Assembly: GCA_045586925.1 (NCBI GenBank)
Contig: JAZNBG010000012.1
Span: 62,001-126,000, forward strand
From: SIG440 sp045586925
GTDB taxonomy: Bacteria > Bacillota > Clostridia > Monoglobales > Monoglobaceae
Length of the DNA stretch: 64,000 bases
Reading direction: 5' to 3'
Part shown: piece by piece, positions 26,732 to 35,183 of the stretch
Position numbering within the stretch: position 1 is the stretch's first letter
Layout: every line of letters begins with the position of its first letter
Position numbers and translations under genes: made by a program
The notes under the pieces: generated by a model
Database searches by the model: none
The model's input: only the letters and a program-made list of their open reading frames with translations
What the model was told of the DNA's origin: nothing

Positions 26732-27314
26732 TTTTTATCCCCATTATTGCCGTTACTGATTTCCCGGGGGACATCAGAAAGGTTTTATTTGTTGTTATTC
26801 CCAAAAGCCGTTGGGCATTAAGTAAATTAAGTATTCGTGGCTGCAGTTCCAGCGACAAATCGCCAAAGCCCGGGCTGAATCTTGGTCGGCAGCTAAGATT
26901 TCCTTTTATAATTTCCTCCGCCTTGTCTGCCGCCGCTTCTGCCATTGCTGATGCAAGTGCATCTGTAATAAAATGCTTTGATGGCGAAACTAATGAAAGC
27001 TGCGTCAGCAATCTGTCAACACCATGCCCCAATGTTACCGCAAAAATAAATGCTTCCTTGCAGCCCTGCAGATTTTTTATAAGCGTTGCGCTTTTAAATT
27101 CACCAAAGCCGCAATCTAAAGTATCTTCACTGATATACTTAACAGGCACACGCACCGCCGAAAATTTGGCATTTGCCGCTGCTTTCAGTTCAGCAAGGCA
27201 TAGGTCAATCTCATCCATCTTAAAGCCACGGTTGGCGTGAAGACGCCTTGCGACTTCGCCCTCGTTCAAAATCAATTCCTCTGTGGAAATTATTTGATAA
27301 TCTATTGCAATCAT
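26724..27314 (-). CDS. methionine synthase activation-domain protein (stand-alone)
   Basis: The 196-aa product matches the vitamin B12-dependent methionine synthase activation domain. The C-terminal half carries CRPRFSPGFGDLSLELQ, the RLLGI segment and the SPGKSVTAIMGI motif that in full-length MetH binds S-adenosylmethionine for reductive reactivation of oxidised cobalamin. Its position between metF and a metH lacking this domain indicates that it supplies the function in trans. It overlaps both neighbours (4 and 8 bp). The electron donor is not encoded here. Confidence 0.88.
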   Translation of the reverse strand: MIAIDYQIISTEELILNEGEVARRLHANRGFKMDEIDLCLAELKAAANAKFSAVRVPVKYISEDTLDCGFGEFKSATLIKNLQGCKEAFIFAVTLGHGVDRLLTQLSLVSPSKHFITDALASAMAEAAADKAEEIIKGNLSCRPRFSPGFGDLSLELQPRILNLLNAQRLLGITTNKTFLMSPGKSVTAIMGIKNE

Positions 27315-28171
27315 TTTATAATCTCCGATAAATTACTCTGAATTGCCGCCGCTACGTCAGGCTTGTTCATCGAATAAATATGTACGGCGTTTATGCCGTT
27401 GGCAAACAAATCTATTATCTGCTCGGTAGCATAGGCAATGCCTGCCTGCTTCATAGCCTCGGGGTTTTCGCCATAGCGGTCAACAAGTCTTAAAAATCTT
27501 TGCGGCAAGGTGTTGCCTGAGATTGAGCATATACGTTTAATCTGCGCCGCATTTGTAACAGGCATAATTCCTGCAACTACAGGAACATCAACCCCTGCAC
27601 GAAGCAGACGGTACATAAAGTTGTAAAGAATGTTGTTGTCAAAAAACATCTGTGTCGTCAAAAATTCGCAGCCACTTTCTACCTTTTTCTTTAGATTGTC
27701 AATATCCTCGATACTGTTTTTGCTTTCAGGGTGACTTTCGGGATAGCAGGCACCGCCTATACAAAAGCCGCCAAACTCCTTTATTTCTGCCGCAAGCTGA
27801 CTTGCATAGCTGTATTCCATATGTGTGGGTATGCCCTCTTTGGGAATATCTCCCCTAAGTGCCAGAATGTTTTCAATTTTTCTTTCCGTTAGCTTGCAAA
27901 GAAGGTCCTTTATCTGTTCCTTTGTTGACGAAATACAACTAAGATGAGCAATAGGTGTAACCCCCATTGCAGAAATTGCACTTGCGATATCTGCTGTATA
28001 CTCTGACGTTCCACCGCCTGCACCATATGTAACACTCATAAAGCTTGGTCTTAAAGCTGCGATTTGTGTGGCAGCAGACATAACAGAGTCAAAATTATCG
28101 CTTGTCTTGGGTGGAAAAACCTCAAACGAAAGACTTGGCTTTTCGCCCTTTATTATATCAATAACCTTCAT
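27311..28171 (-). CDS. metF: methylenetetrahydrofolate reductase
   Basis: MetF reduces methylene-THF to methyl-THF, the methyl donor for the downstream methionine synthase. The 286-aa FAD-binding TIM barrel has SFEVFPPKT at the N-terminus, VTYGAGGGTSEYT, ALRGDIP, and FLTTQMFFDN, all typical. It is first in the operon metF, activation-domain gene, metH. The ATG has AGAAGG upstream and a clear sigma-A promoter (28202-28231). I see no SAM or cobalamin riboswitch in the short leader. Confidence 0.95.
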   Translation of the reverse strand: MKVIDIIKGEKPSLSFEVFPPKTSDNFDSVMSAATQIAALRPSFMSVTYGAGGGTSEYTADIASAISAMGVTPIAHLSCISSTKEQIKDLLCKLTERKIENILALRGDIPKEGIPTHMEYSYASQLAAEIKEFGGFCIGGACYPESHPESKNSIEDIDNLKKKVESGCEFLTTQMFFDNNILYNFMYRLLRAGVDVPVVAGIMPVTNAAQIKRICSISGNTLPQRFLRLVDRYGENPEAMKQAGIAYATEQIIDLFANGINAVHIYSMNKPDVAAAIQSNLSEIIK

Positions 28172-28201
28172 AACTTCACCTTCTGTTTTGTTTGTTAATT
28201 T

Positions 28202-28231
28202 ATTATACTACTTTTTCCTTTATCAAATCAA
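28202..28231 (-). promoter_or_regulatory. sigma-A promoter of the metF-metH operon
   Basis: On the minus strand: TTGATT (28226-28231), an 18-bp spacer, TATAAT (28202-28207). The transcript leader would be only about 25 nt, too short for a riboswitch. Confidence 0.55.
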
Positions 28232-28260
28232 GTATTCAGATAAATTTTCCTTATAAATTC

Positions 28261-28288
28261 AAAAATCCGGGCAAAATACCCGAATTTT
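28261..28288 (-). terminator. terminator of the MFS transporter gene
   Basis: A TTCGGGT/GCCCGGA stem on the minus strand with a short A/T loop, followed by TTTTTG. It lies between the MFS stop and the metF promoter. Confidence 0.7.
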
Positions 28289-28305
28289 CACAAATGTTTT
28301 ACAGA

Positions 28306-29580
28306 TTAAATTCCGAAGTTTTTAAACCTTTTAAACAAAGTTACCGCAAAGCAAAGCGAGGCAATTGCTGCAATTATGAATACCGGCCACAGGGATGTCA
28401 GCACTGTCCACCCAAACTTTTCGGCCATCAGGGGCATCAGATAGGTTGAAGCAAGGTAACTTAACCCTCTGGCACCGTTTGAAAATCCTGCAACCGCACC
28501 ACTTTTGCCATACTTGGCAAATGACATATCAAAGGTATTGCCAAAAAGCAACGTCATTGACTGAAGTGCCGCAACAACGCAAAGTGAAATAAGAATGGCA
28601 TAGATAGAAAGTCTTCCAACAAAACAGCAAACAACCAAAAACGGAAGCATTGCAACAAGGGTCAAAATCATTCCCCACACTTCGTTGTCTGTCTTTGAAA
28701 TAAACTTTCTTGCAATCAGAGTTCCTGCCAGACCCACAACTATCATAAGCACATTAAAAAGGTTGCCAATCGCAGGGGACACATTGTTATAATTTTCCAT
28801 AAATAAAACCGGAGCAAGACTTTCGCGGCTGCGTGCAACAACAGTGAACATAAATATGGAAATCAAAACAAATATGAGGCCGCTTTTTTTCATAATCTTC
28901 CAAGTTGAAACTTCGTGTATTGGCTTTTGCGTATCATCAGCCGGAGTTACGGGATAATCCCATTTCATAAATCTGTTAAGATGTCTGTCATAAATATGCA
29001 TTCCTATGGCAAGAGCAAGCAACATCAGCGCCGAAAGGGAAAAATTATGTTCCCATGCAGGCACGAACGCCGCAACAAGATATGACAAAACCAATCCGCC
29101 CGTGCCCGACATTGAAATATAAAACGCCATCAGCTTTCGGTCGCTTCGCACAAGCTGAGAAGATATAATCTTAAATGTTGCAGGCCATACAGCAAACTGA
29201 ACAATGCCGTTAAGCATCCACGCAGTAAGCATAACATAATAGTTGTGATTAAAATATATTATTATATTGGCAACAGCAGCACCCAAAAGAGAATACTTTA
29301 TCAGCTTTTCAGGGCTGTAACGGTCGCAAAATCCGCCCCCGAAAATCTGCAAAGGCGTATATGTCAGATAGAACATTGCCGAAATAAAACCCGTCTGCGA
29401 CTTGGTAAGAATACCCTCTTCAACAATACTTGCCATTGCACCTCCGTAGCAATTCTTTGTCATACATACAATAGCATACATTATCCATAAATACCAGAAA
29501 AAGTGACGACTGATTGTTTGATTCTCAAGATGAACATTTACATCTCTTTCAATATTGATTTTGTTTTCTGTTGAATTCAT
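28306..29580 (-). CDS. MFS transporter (organophosphate/glycerol-3-P antiporter-like subgroup)
   Basis: A 424-aa membrane protein with about twelve hydrophobic segments. A loop 2-3 motif (GGGFCDRYSPEKLIKYS) resembles the conserved MFS A motif (G-x3-D-R-x-G-x-R). The N-terminus is cytoplasmic, and a charged loop near residues 185-215 divides the two six-helix halves. Its substrate is unknown; the overall look is closest to the GlpT/UhpT-like part of the superfamily. The ATG at 29580 has AGAAGG 8 nt upstream and is preferred to a TTG six codons earlier. It lies 18 bp after obgE and has its own terminator. Confidence 0.75.
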   Translation of the reverse strand: MNSTENKINIERDVNVHLENQTISRHFFWYLWIMYAIVCMTKNCYGGAMASIVEEGILTKSQTGFISAMFYLTYTPLQIFGGGFCDRYSPEKLIKYSLLGAAVANIIIYFNHNYYVMLTAWMLNGIVQFAVWPATFKIISSQLVRSDRKLMAFYISMSGTGGLVLSYLVAAFVPAWEHNFSLSALMLLALAIGMHIYDRHLNRFMKWDYPVTPADDTQKPIHEVSTWKIMKKSGLIFVLISIFMFTVVARSRESLAPVLFMENYNNVSPAIGNLFNVLMIVVGLAGTLIARKFISKTDNEVWGMILTLVAMLPFLVVCCFVGRLSIYAILISLCVVAALQSMTLLFGNTFDMSFAKYGKSGAVAGFSNGARGLSYLASTYLMPLMAEKFGWTVLTSLWPVFIIAAIASLCFAVTLFKRFKNFGI

Positions 29581-29598
29581 ACCAAAAACCTTCTTCAA

Positions 29599-30870
29599 TT
29601 ATTTTATATAATCAAATTCAACACCATACATATGGACCGTATCGCCTTCTTTTATTCCTTTTTCTTCAAGCATATCAATTATGCCCGACTTGCGCAGTGC
29701 ACGCTGAAAATACTGCAACGATTCATAATCGTCAAAGTTGGTAGAGCCAACAATTTTGCGAACATACATTCCCTCAACTATATAGATGCCATCTTCAACA
29801 TTTATTTCAATGCTGTCATTGTTGCGAACTTCGTCAAGGTCAAGATAATCATAATCATCCTCTTCGTCACGTGGAAGTTCGGCAAGCATACGGCTTGTGT
29901 AATTTATTACTTCATCAATACCGCGGTGTGTTGCCGCAGAAATCGCAAATACTGTATAGCCTTCGTCTTCCATTTGCGCCTTGAACTTTTCAAAATTATC
30001 ATCAAATGACGGGATATCCATTTTGTTGGCAACAATCACCTGAGGCTTTTCTGCCAGTTTTTCGCTGTATTTTACAAGCTCGTCATTAATTATATGAACA
30101 TCTTCAATTGGGTCACGGCCTTCGCAGCCCGAAACATCCACAAAATGAAGTAATATTCGAGTTCTTTCAACATGGCGCAAAAATGCGTGGCCAAGACCCA
30201 CACCCTGATGTGCGCCCTCAATAATGCCGGGAATGTCAGCCATAACAAAGCTGTTGCCCTCGCCCACACGTACAACTCCAAGATTTGGAATAAGAGTTGT
30301 AAAGTGATAATTTGCAATTTTAGGCTTTGCTTCGCTGACAATTGACAAAAATGTGGATTTGCCCACATTAGGAAAGCCTAAAAGACCTACATCTGCAATG
30401 AGTTTAAGTTCAAGCGTAATTTCACGCTCGTCACCGGGGAGGCCTGCTTTTGCAAATTTAGGGGTCTGGCGTGTTGCGGTTGCGAAGTGAGAATTACCCC
30501 AGCCGCCGCTGCCGCCTTTGGCAACAATAAACTTTTCGCCGTCTTCTTTAAGGTCGCAAATAACCTTGCCCGACTCGGTATCACGAATAATTGTGCCACA
30601 AGGAACTTTTATATAAAGGTCCTCACCATTTTTGCCGCTGCGTTTGCCGTCACGGCCGTTGCCGCCCGCCTCTGCCGCATATTTCTTTTTATAGCGGAAG
30701 TCAAGCAAAGTGCTTATATCCTTGCAGGCTATGGCTACAATGTTGCCGCCGTTGCCGCCGTCGCCGCCGTCGGGACCACCTGCTGCAACATATTTTTCGC
30801 GATGGAAGGTTACGGCTCCGTCGCCGCCCTTTCCTGCCTGAATAAATATTTTGGATGTATCTATAAACAT
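29599..30870 (-). CDS. obgE: GTPase ObgE/CgtA
   Basis: Obg is an essential GTPase that binds the 50S ribosomal subunit during its assembly and links it to nutrient and stress state. The 423-aa product has the glycine-rich Obg fold (residues 1-158, FIQAGKGGDGAVTFHREK), the G domain with GFPNVGKST, DIPGIIEGA and NKMD, and a C-terminal OCT domain (about 345-423), typical of Gram-positive Obg. It lies downstream of rplU-rpmA, the usual arrangement, though a hairpin (30931-30956) sits between rpmA and obgE. Confidence 0.96.
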   Translation of the reverse strand: MFIDTSKIFIQAGKGGDGAVTFHREKYVAAGGPDGGDGGNGGNIVAIACKDISTLLDFRYKKKYAAEAGGNGRDGKRSGKNGEDLYIKVPCGTIIRDTESGKVICDLKEDGEKFIVAKGGSGGWGNSHFATATRQTPKFAKAGLPGDEREITLELKLIADVGLLGFPNVGKSTFLSIVSEAKPKIANYHFTTLIPNLGVVRVGEGNSFVMADIPGIIEGAHQGVGLGHAFLRHVERTRILLHFVDVSGCEGRDPIEDVHIINDELVKYSEKLAEKPQVIVANKMDIPSFDDNFEKFKAQMEDEGYTVFAISAATHRGIDEVINYTSRMLAELPRDEEDDYDYLDLDEVRNNDSIEINVEDGIYIVEGMYVRKIVGSTNFDDYESLQYFQRALRKSGIIDMLEEKGIKEGDTVHMYGVEFDYIK

Positions 30871-30930
30871 AAATCATCATCCTTTCGGGAAAATTTCCTG
30901 TTTTTTGCCTTTTTTATATAGTAAATTTAA

Positions 30931-30956
30931 GGCGGTTAACCCTGAGATTAACCGCC
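30931..30956 (-). terminator. hairpin after rpmA (terminator or attenuator before obgE)
   Basis: A perfect 9-bp stem GGCGGTTAA/TTAACCGCC with an 8-nt loop, followed on the minus strand by TTAAATTTAC, a weak T-tract. It may lower transcription into obgE rather than stop it. Confidence 0.6.
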
Positions 30957-30978
30957 CTATTGTTTTGTTTATTGGCAA

Positions 30979-31239
30979 TTACTGAACGATTTCGTAAACA
31001 GAAACCTGCTTCTTGTCCTTACCCTTACGTTCGAACTTAACCTGACCGTTTACCAATGCAAACAAAGTATCATCACTGCCCTTGCCTACGTTGATTCCGG
31101 GGTAAATTTTTGTTCCGCGCTGTCTAACGAGGATGTTGCCTGCCAGAACGTGCTGACCGTCACCCTTCTTGGCGCCAAGTCGTTTGGACTCAGAATCTCT
31201 GCCGTTTTTAGTACTGCCGACACCTTTCTTATGAGCCAT
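30979..31239 (-). CDS. rpmA: 50S ribosomal protein L27
   Basis: L27 lies at the peptidyl-transferase centre, with its N-terminus near the tRNA ends. The 86-aa product reads MAHKKGVGSTKNGRDSESK, so it lacks the N-terminal extension (ending in FFA) that the protease Prp removes in most Firmicutes. The ATG at 31239 has AGGTG upstream. A GTG three codons earlier would add only MNT and cannot restore the extension. No prp gene lies in the 42-bp gap to rplU, where it normally sits. Confidence 0.97.
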   Translation of the reverse strand: MAHKKGVGSTKNGRDSESKRLGAKKGDGQHVLAGNILVRQRGTKIYPGINVGKGSDDTLFALVNGQVKFERKGKDKKQVSVYEIVQ

Positions 31240-31281
31240 TGTGTTCACCTCTCTTAAAAAATATCAATATAAAGTAGTTAA

Positions 31282-31593
31282 TTAGCCGTTAATCTTAGTG
31301 ATTTCAAGCTTTGTGTAAGGCTGTCTGTGACCCTGCTTTTTGTGATAACCCTTTTTGGGCTTGTACTTGTAAACGATAATCTTTTTATCTTTACCGTTTT
31401 TAACAGCAGAAGCTTCAACAGTTGCACCATCAACATAAGGTGCACCAACCTTAATGTCAGCACCGTCAGCAACAACTAAAACCTTGTCAATTGTAACTGT
31501 GCTGCCTGCTTCAACATCAAGCTTTTCAACAAATACAACGTCGCCTTCAGCAACCTTGTACTGTTTGCCGCCTGTTTCGATAATTGCGTACAT
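31282..31593 (-). CDS. rplU: 50S ribosomal protein L21
   Basis: L21 binds 23S rRNA in the large subunit. The 103-aa product begins MYAIIETGGKQYKV and has the conserved KPKKGYHKKQGHRQPYTKLEI tail. It is the first gene of rplU-rpmA-obgE, behind a near-consensus promoter (31691-31719) and a leader of about 90 nt that can fold, possibly an L21 leader (autoregulatory). The RBS is AGGAGG. Confidence 0.97.
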   Translation of the reverse strand: MYAIIETGGKQYKVAEGDVVFVEKLDVEAGSTVTIDKVLVVADGADIKVGAPYVDGATVEASAVKNGKDKKIIVYKYKPKKGYHKKQGHRQPYTKLEITKING

Positions 31594-31688
31594 AATCCGT
31601 AATCCCTCCTATTACCCAAGACTCGCCAAATTCGGGTGTCGAATAAATCCGAACTTCAAAAACGAACCCTTCTTGCGCGGTTACTGCA
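31594..31688 (-). promoter_or_regulatory. candidate L21 (rplU) leader RNA
   Basis: The untranslated region from the promoter to rplU can form paired elements on the minus strand, including TTCGG-x12-CCGAA (around 31636-31660) and a longer-range CAAGA/TCTTG pairing that encloses it. Firmicutes commonly carry a structured L21 leader before rplU. I assign this by position and pairing; I could not test it against the covariance model. Confidence 0.4.
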
Positions 31689-31690
31689 AT

Positions 31691-31719
31691 ATTGTACCAC
31701 ATAATTTTGTGCTTGTCAA
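31691..31719 (-). promoter_or_regulatory. sigma-A promoter of rplU-rpmA-obgE
   Basis: On the minus strand: TTGACA (31714-31719), a 17-bp spacer, TACAAT (31691-31696), with TG two bases before the -10. It overlaps the 3' end of the gene at 31716 by a few bases. Confidence 0.75.
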
Positions 31720-32381
31720 CAAAATTTTTCAATTTCTTTTCCCGAATTGTAAAAAATTTCGGTTCGATGAATATTTACCTCTTCAAACTCGCTGAAATCA
31801 AGGTGTTCAGCAAGCTTTGCAACAACAATATCAGGCTTGATGTTGGCAGAGCCTCCTGCCGAAAATACGGCATTTAACTCTATCTGTCTGCCGTCATTCT
31901 TACCGATACTACATTCAAGGATAAAGTCACGCAGGTTGACTTCTTTTTCGCCCTTTTTCGTCTTTTTGATGGCAGGAATGTTTTCCTGTGCAAAAAATTC
32001 TTCAACCACAGATCTTTCGATTTTATCAGGGGCGGTCAGGTTAATCGTGTATCTTGCTGACACAATATCATTTGCGCGACACTCGGGTCGTGATACACGC
32101 AGAATTTTTATATCTGGCGGGAGAGTTTTGTTAAGTGCCTCTCCAATCATTTTTGGAGTAGCTGTATCTTCAAAATCAATATCCACAAATTCAGTTTCGC
32201 TTGTTACACCCAACGCCAACGGCAAAGAAAATGTTATAAGCTGATGCGGATTAAAGCCCTGACTGTATCTCACCGGCAGATTGGCACGGTGAATTGCACG
32301 GGTAAAGGTTCTTAGCAAGTCAAGGTGAGATATATATTTACCCATACCCGTTTTTGAGAATTTAAGACGCCATTTACTCAA
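31716..32381 (-). CDS. TIGR03936-type radical-SAM-associated protein (DUF2344)
   Basis: A 221-aa protein of the DUF2344/TIGR03936 family, recognisable from KWRLKFSKTGMGKYISHLDLLRTFTRAIHR and YSQGFNPHQLITFSLPLALG. These proteins always accompany a radical SAM protein, as here, and sometimes form its C-terminal part. The biochemical role is not settled; a link to tRNA or ribosome modification has been suggested from context. A TTG start at 32381, with GAGGTG 7 nt upstream, gives the family N-terminus. It overlaps the upstream gene by 8 bp. Confidence 0.85.
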   Translation of the reverse strand: MSKWRLKFSKTGMGKYISHLDLLRTFTRAIHRANLPVRYSQGFNPHQLITFSLPLALGVTSETEFVDIDFEDTATPKMIGEALNKTLPPDIKILRVSRPECRANDIVSARYTINLTAPDKIERSVVEEFFAQENIPAIKKTKKGEKEVNLRDFILECSIGKNDGRQIELNAVFSAGGSANIKPDIVVAKLAEHLDFSEFEEVNIHRTEIFYNSGKEIEKFC

Positions 32382-34224
32382 AGCAAACACCTCCTCCAAA
32401 CGATGCCGCACCACATCCTGCACAGCCCTCACGACAGGATGGCGTCGTTTTTTCTTCGTATGCTTTATCGTGTTCCTTCATAAGGAAGGCACGACTTACG
32501 CCGATATCAATGTGGTCCCAGGGTAAAACCTCGCTATGGTCAATTTTTCTGTATGCGTAAAATTCAGGGTCAACCCCGCAGTCACTAAATGCCTCAAGCC
32601 ACTTTTCATAGCTGAAATGCTCGTCCCAGCCATCAAAGCGGCAGCCTTTTTTCTGTGCTGCAATCAAAACATCCGAAAGCCTTCTGTCACCCTTTGCAAA
32701 AACCGCCTCTAAAAAGCTGACGTGGCTTTGATGCCAGTTATATGATATATTCCTTGTTTTAATCCGTTGTTTCAGGAAGTTCTGCTTTTCGACAAGAGTT
32801 TCCATTCTGTTTTGCGGCTCCCATTGGAACGGCGTAAACGGCTTGGGAACAAAGCTGGATGTACTAACAGTAATTGTCACCGACCGCCCCTTACGGATTT
32901 CCTTGGGTATCTGATAGAATACGCCAATAACCTTTTCGGCAAGCTCGGCAATGCCCTCGACATCCTCCATTGTTTCGGTAGGAAGACCAATCATAAAGTA
33001 AAGCTTTATTCTGTTATAACCGCCGTCAAAAGCAATGCCTGCAGTACGGAGCAAATCTTCCTCCAAAACATTTTTGTTTATAACGTCACGCAGTCTTTGA
33101 GTGCCTGCCTCGGGGGCAAAGGTAAGACCGCTTTTTTTAACCGCCTGAACCTTTTCCATCAGTTCCATCGAAAAATTATCTACCCTGAGTGACGGCAACG
33201 AAAGATTTATCCGTTTGTCAACAGTTATGGGAAGAAGTCTGTCAATAAGCTCCTGAAGACAGGTATAGTCACTGGTGCTTAACGAAGAAAGTGACATTTC
33301 CTCATAGCCGGTGTTGTCAATAAGCTTTTGAGCAGTTTCAACCAGTTTATCAACCGAATGTTCACGCACAGGGCGATAAAGATACCCAGCCTGACAAAAA
33401 CGGCAGCCCCTTATACAGCCACGAAAAACCTCAAGCGTTATTCTATCATGAACAATATCCATAAACGGAACAATCATCTTATCCAATATATAACTATTGT
33501 CAAGTTCCTTTACAATGCGTTTTTTCACCTTTGCAGGAACACCTTCGCGATTGGGAAGTACAGATTTTATTGTGTTGTCAGCATTATATTCCACAGTATA
33601 GAAGGCAGGAACATATATCCCTTCGATTTTTGCAATACGTCTGAGATACTCTTCTCTTTTTTCGCCGGATGCCTTCCATTCCTTATATACATCCAAAATT
33701 TCGTTATTGACCTCTTCGCCCTCGCCAAGAATAAAAAAGTCAACAATATCGGCAAGAGGCTCGCCGTTGTATGCACAAGGTCCACCTGCACAAACAAAAG
33801 GAACACCTTCGCCACGGTCAGCCGTTTTAAGCGGAATTCCAGCCAAATCAAGCATATTAATAACATTTGAATAGCTCATTTCGTACTGAAGGGTAAAGCC
33901 CACTATGTCAAAATCTGCAACAGGAATATGGCTTTCCATAGAAAGCAGCGGAATATTTTCCTTCCGCAGTTCTTCCTCCATATCAACCCAGGGGGCAAAT
34001 ACACGTTCGCAAACGGTGTCTTCCCTCTCGTTCATCATATGATACAGAATTTTCATACCAAGATGCGACATACCAACCTCATACACATCAGGAAAGCAAA
34101 ATGCAAACTTTGTAAGTTCTGCAAAGTTCTCTTTATGAACGCTGTTAAACTCGTTGCCCACATAACGAGCAGGCTTTTGAATTCTTTTCAGCGCCGCCTC
34201 AAATTTTATCTTGTATGAATTCAT
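32374..34224 (-). CDS. TIGR03960-type B12-binding-domain radical SAM protein
   Basis: A 616-aa radical SAM enzyme. The N-terminal half has a B12-binding-like fold (FPDVYEVGMSHLGMKILYH, GPCAYNGEPLADIVDF). The radical SAM core has the cluster motif FRGCIRGCRFCQ (CxxxCxxC, residues about 270-280) and an EAGTQRLRDVINK segment. The C-terminus ends with a Cys-rich tail (CREGCAGCG). The function is unknown at reaction level. It pairs with the DUF2344 gene that overlaps its end and lies upstream of rplU, a common Clostridia order. The ATG at 34224 has GAGG upstream. Confidence 0.87.
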   Translation of the reverse strand: MNSYKIKFEAALKRIQKPARYVGNEFNSVHKENFAELTKFAFCFPDVYEVGMSHLGMKILYHMMNEREDTVCERVFAPWVDMEEELRKENIPLLSMESHIPVADFDIVGFTLQYEMSYSNVINMLDLAGIPLKTADRGEGVPFVCAGGPCAYNGEPLADIVDFFILGEGEEVNNEILDVYKEWKASGEKREEYLRRIAKIEGIYVPAFYTVEYNADNTIKSVLPNREGVPAKVKKRIVKELDNSYILDKMIVPFMDIVHDRITLEVFRGCIRGCRFCQAGYLYRPVREHSVDKLVETAQKLIDNTGYEEMSLSSLSTSDYTCLQELIDRLLPITVDKRINLSLPSLRVDNFSMELMEKVQAVKKSGLTFAPEAGTQRLRDVINKNVLEEDLLRTAGIAFDGGYNRIKLYFMIGLPTETMEDVEGIAELAEKVIGVFYQIPKEIRKGRSVTITVSTSSFVPKPFTPFQWEPQNRMETLVEKQNFLKQRIKTRNISYNWHQSHVSFLEAVFAKGDRRLSDVLIAAQKKGCRFDGWDEHFSYEKWLEAFSDCGVDPEFYAYRKIDHSEVLPWDHIDIGVSRAFLMKEHDKAYEEKTTPSCREGCAGCGAASFGGGVCFE

Positions 34225-34267
34225 AAATTTTAACCTCAACTTTCAATATTTGTAATATTGATTATAA

Positions 34268-35074
34268 TTACATTTCATAGTCCGGCAAGGCAATATATCT
34301 CACCGATACAATTGATTTATTTTCATTAATTACAGATAATTCAAAACGAATATCTATTCTTGAAAAATTTTTACCATCCAACATTTTATCTATATTTTCT
34401 TTTTTCTGATAATCAAAAGCAGCTTTCCAATCTTCATAGTATGTATATTGGCTTTTCAGTTCTGACACATCTTTTACATTGTCAAAATAGTCTTTGTTGG
34501 TCTGTACCATTTCGGGATATGTTGTTTTTTCTCCAAAGGTCAGTTCTAAATCCTTTCTTAGATGTGTTGCAAAATCATAGGCAGCTTGAAGGTTATTATA
34601 TTCATATTCAAAGCCTGCAACAATATCGTTGTAAAGAATCAAATTCATTACTTTAACATCATTTCCGTTGACATATTCGGTGTATGTTTCCTGATTTCCT
34701 GACACATCAGGAGTAACATATTGAAGAGCTTCTAAATAACTTAAAACTTTTTCTTTATCTGCTCCAAGCAGACCTAAATTATGACGGTAATTATCATATA
34801 TTGTTTTTTTGCCGCCATTACCTCTGCCAAATAGCATAAACTGCATATCATATAAGATATGTTCCTCACCATTAAACGCCTTTGACTTGGCAATTACATC
34901 ATATCCTATACAATTATACCTGCCGGCACCGTGCTGATTTAGGCTTATTGATGTAGCAAAAAGAGGTGCCTTCAAAGCTTTGGAGCGTGTATAGTCAGTA
35001 ACAGCCATTGCCGCCCAAACAAGACCAAGGGCAAGAGCGGTTATAATAACACTTTTAATTGTTTTTTTCTTCAT
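34268..35074 (-). CDS. membrane-anchored protein of unknown function
   Basis: I do not recognise a family. The 268-aa product has a basic start, one hydrophobic segment (residues about 8-24) without a clear cleavage or lipobox site, and a soluble domain that should lie outside the membrane. That domain contains GAGRYNCIGYDVIAKSKAFNG and a C-terminal stretch, ENKSIVSVRYIALPDYEM. It is rich in Tyr and Asn and has no catalytic motif I can name. The ATG at 35074 follows GGAGGTAACGAAA, so the frame open to 35113 was shortened. A palindrome overlaps the likely transcription start (35123-35140). Confidence 0.7.
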   Translation of the reverse strand: MKKKTIKSVIITALALGLVWAAMAVTDYTRSKALKAPLFATSISLNQHGAGRYNCIGYDVIAKSKAFNGEEHILYDMQFMLFGRGNGGKKTIYDNYRHNLGLLGADKEKVLSYLEALQYVTPDVSGNQETYTEYVNGNDVKVMNLILYNDIVAGFEYEYNNLQAAYDFATHLRKDLELTFGEKTTYPEMVQTNKDYFDNVKDVSELKSQYTYYEDWKAAFDYQKKENIDKMLDGKNFSRIDIRFELSVINENKSIVSVRYIALPDYEM

Positions 35075-35122
35075 TTTCGTTACCTCCGTTATCTCGCTAA
35101 AGGTTAGATGCAATTCATCTAC

Positions 35123-35148
35123 GTCAAGCTTTGTCTTGACACATTATA
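35123..35148 (-). promoter_or_regulatory. -10 element with adjacent palindrome (possible operator)
   Basis: TATAAT on the minus strand (35143-35148) is followed by GTCAAG-ACAAAG-CTTGAC (35123-35140), which would sit on the transcription start. No good -35 is visible at 17 bp. It could be an operator or the foot of a leader hairpin. Confidence 0.35.
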
Positions 35149-35183
35149 TAAAGGATCTAAGATTTAGATGCACCTTATTTTAT

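Noticed and set aside
28172..28305. SAM or cobalamin riboswitch before metF
   Set aside because: The gap is 134 bp, most of it taken by the MFS terminator and the promoter; no conserved riboswitch core is seen.
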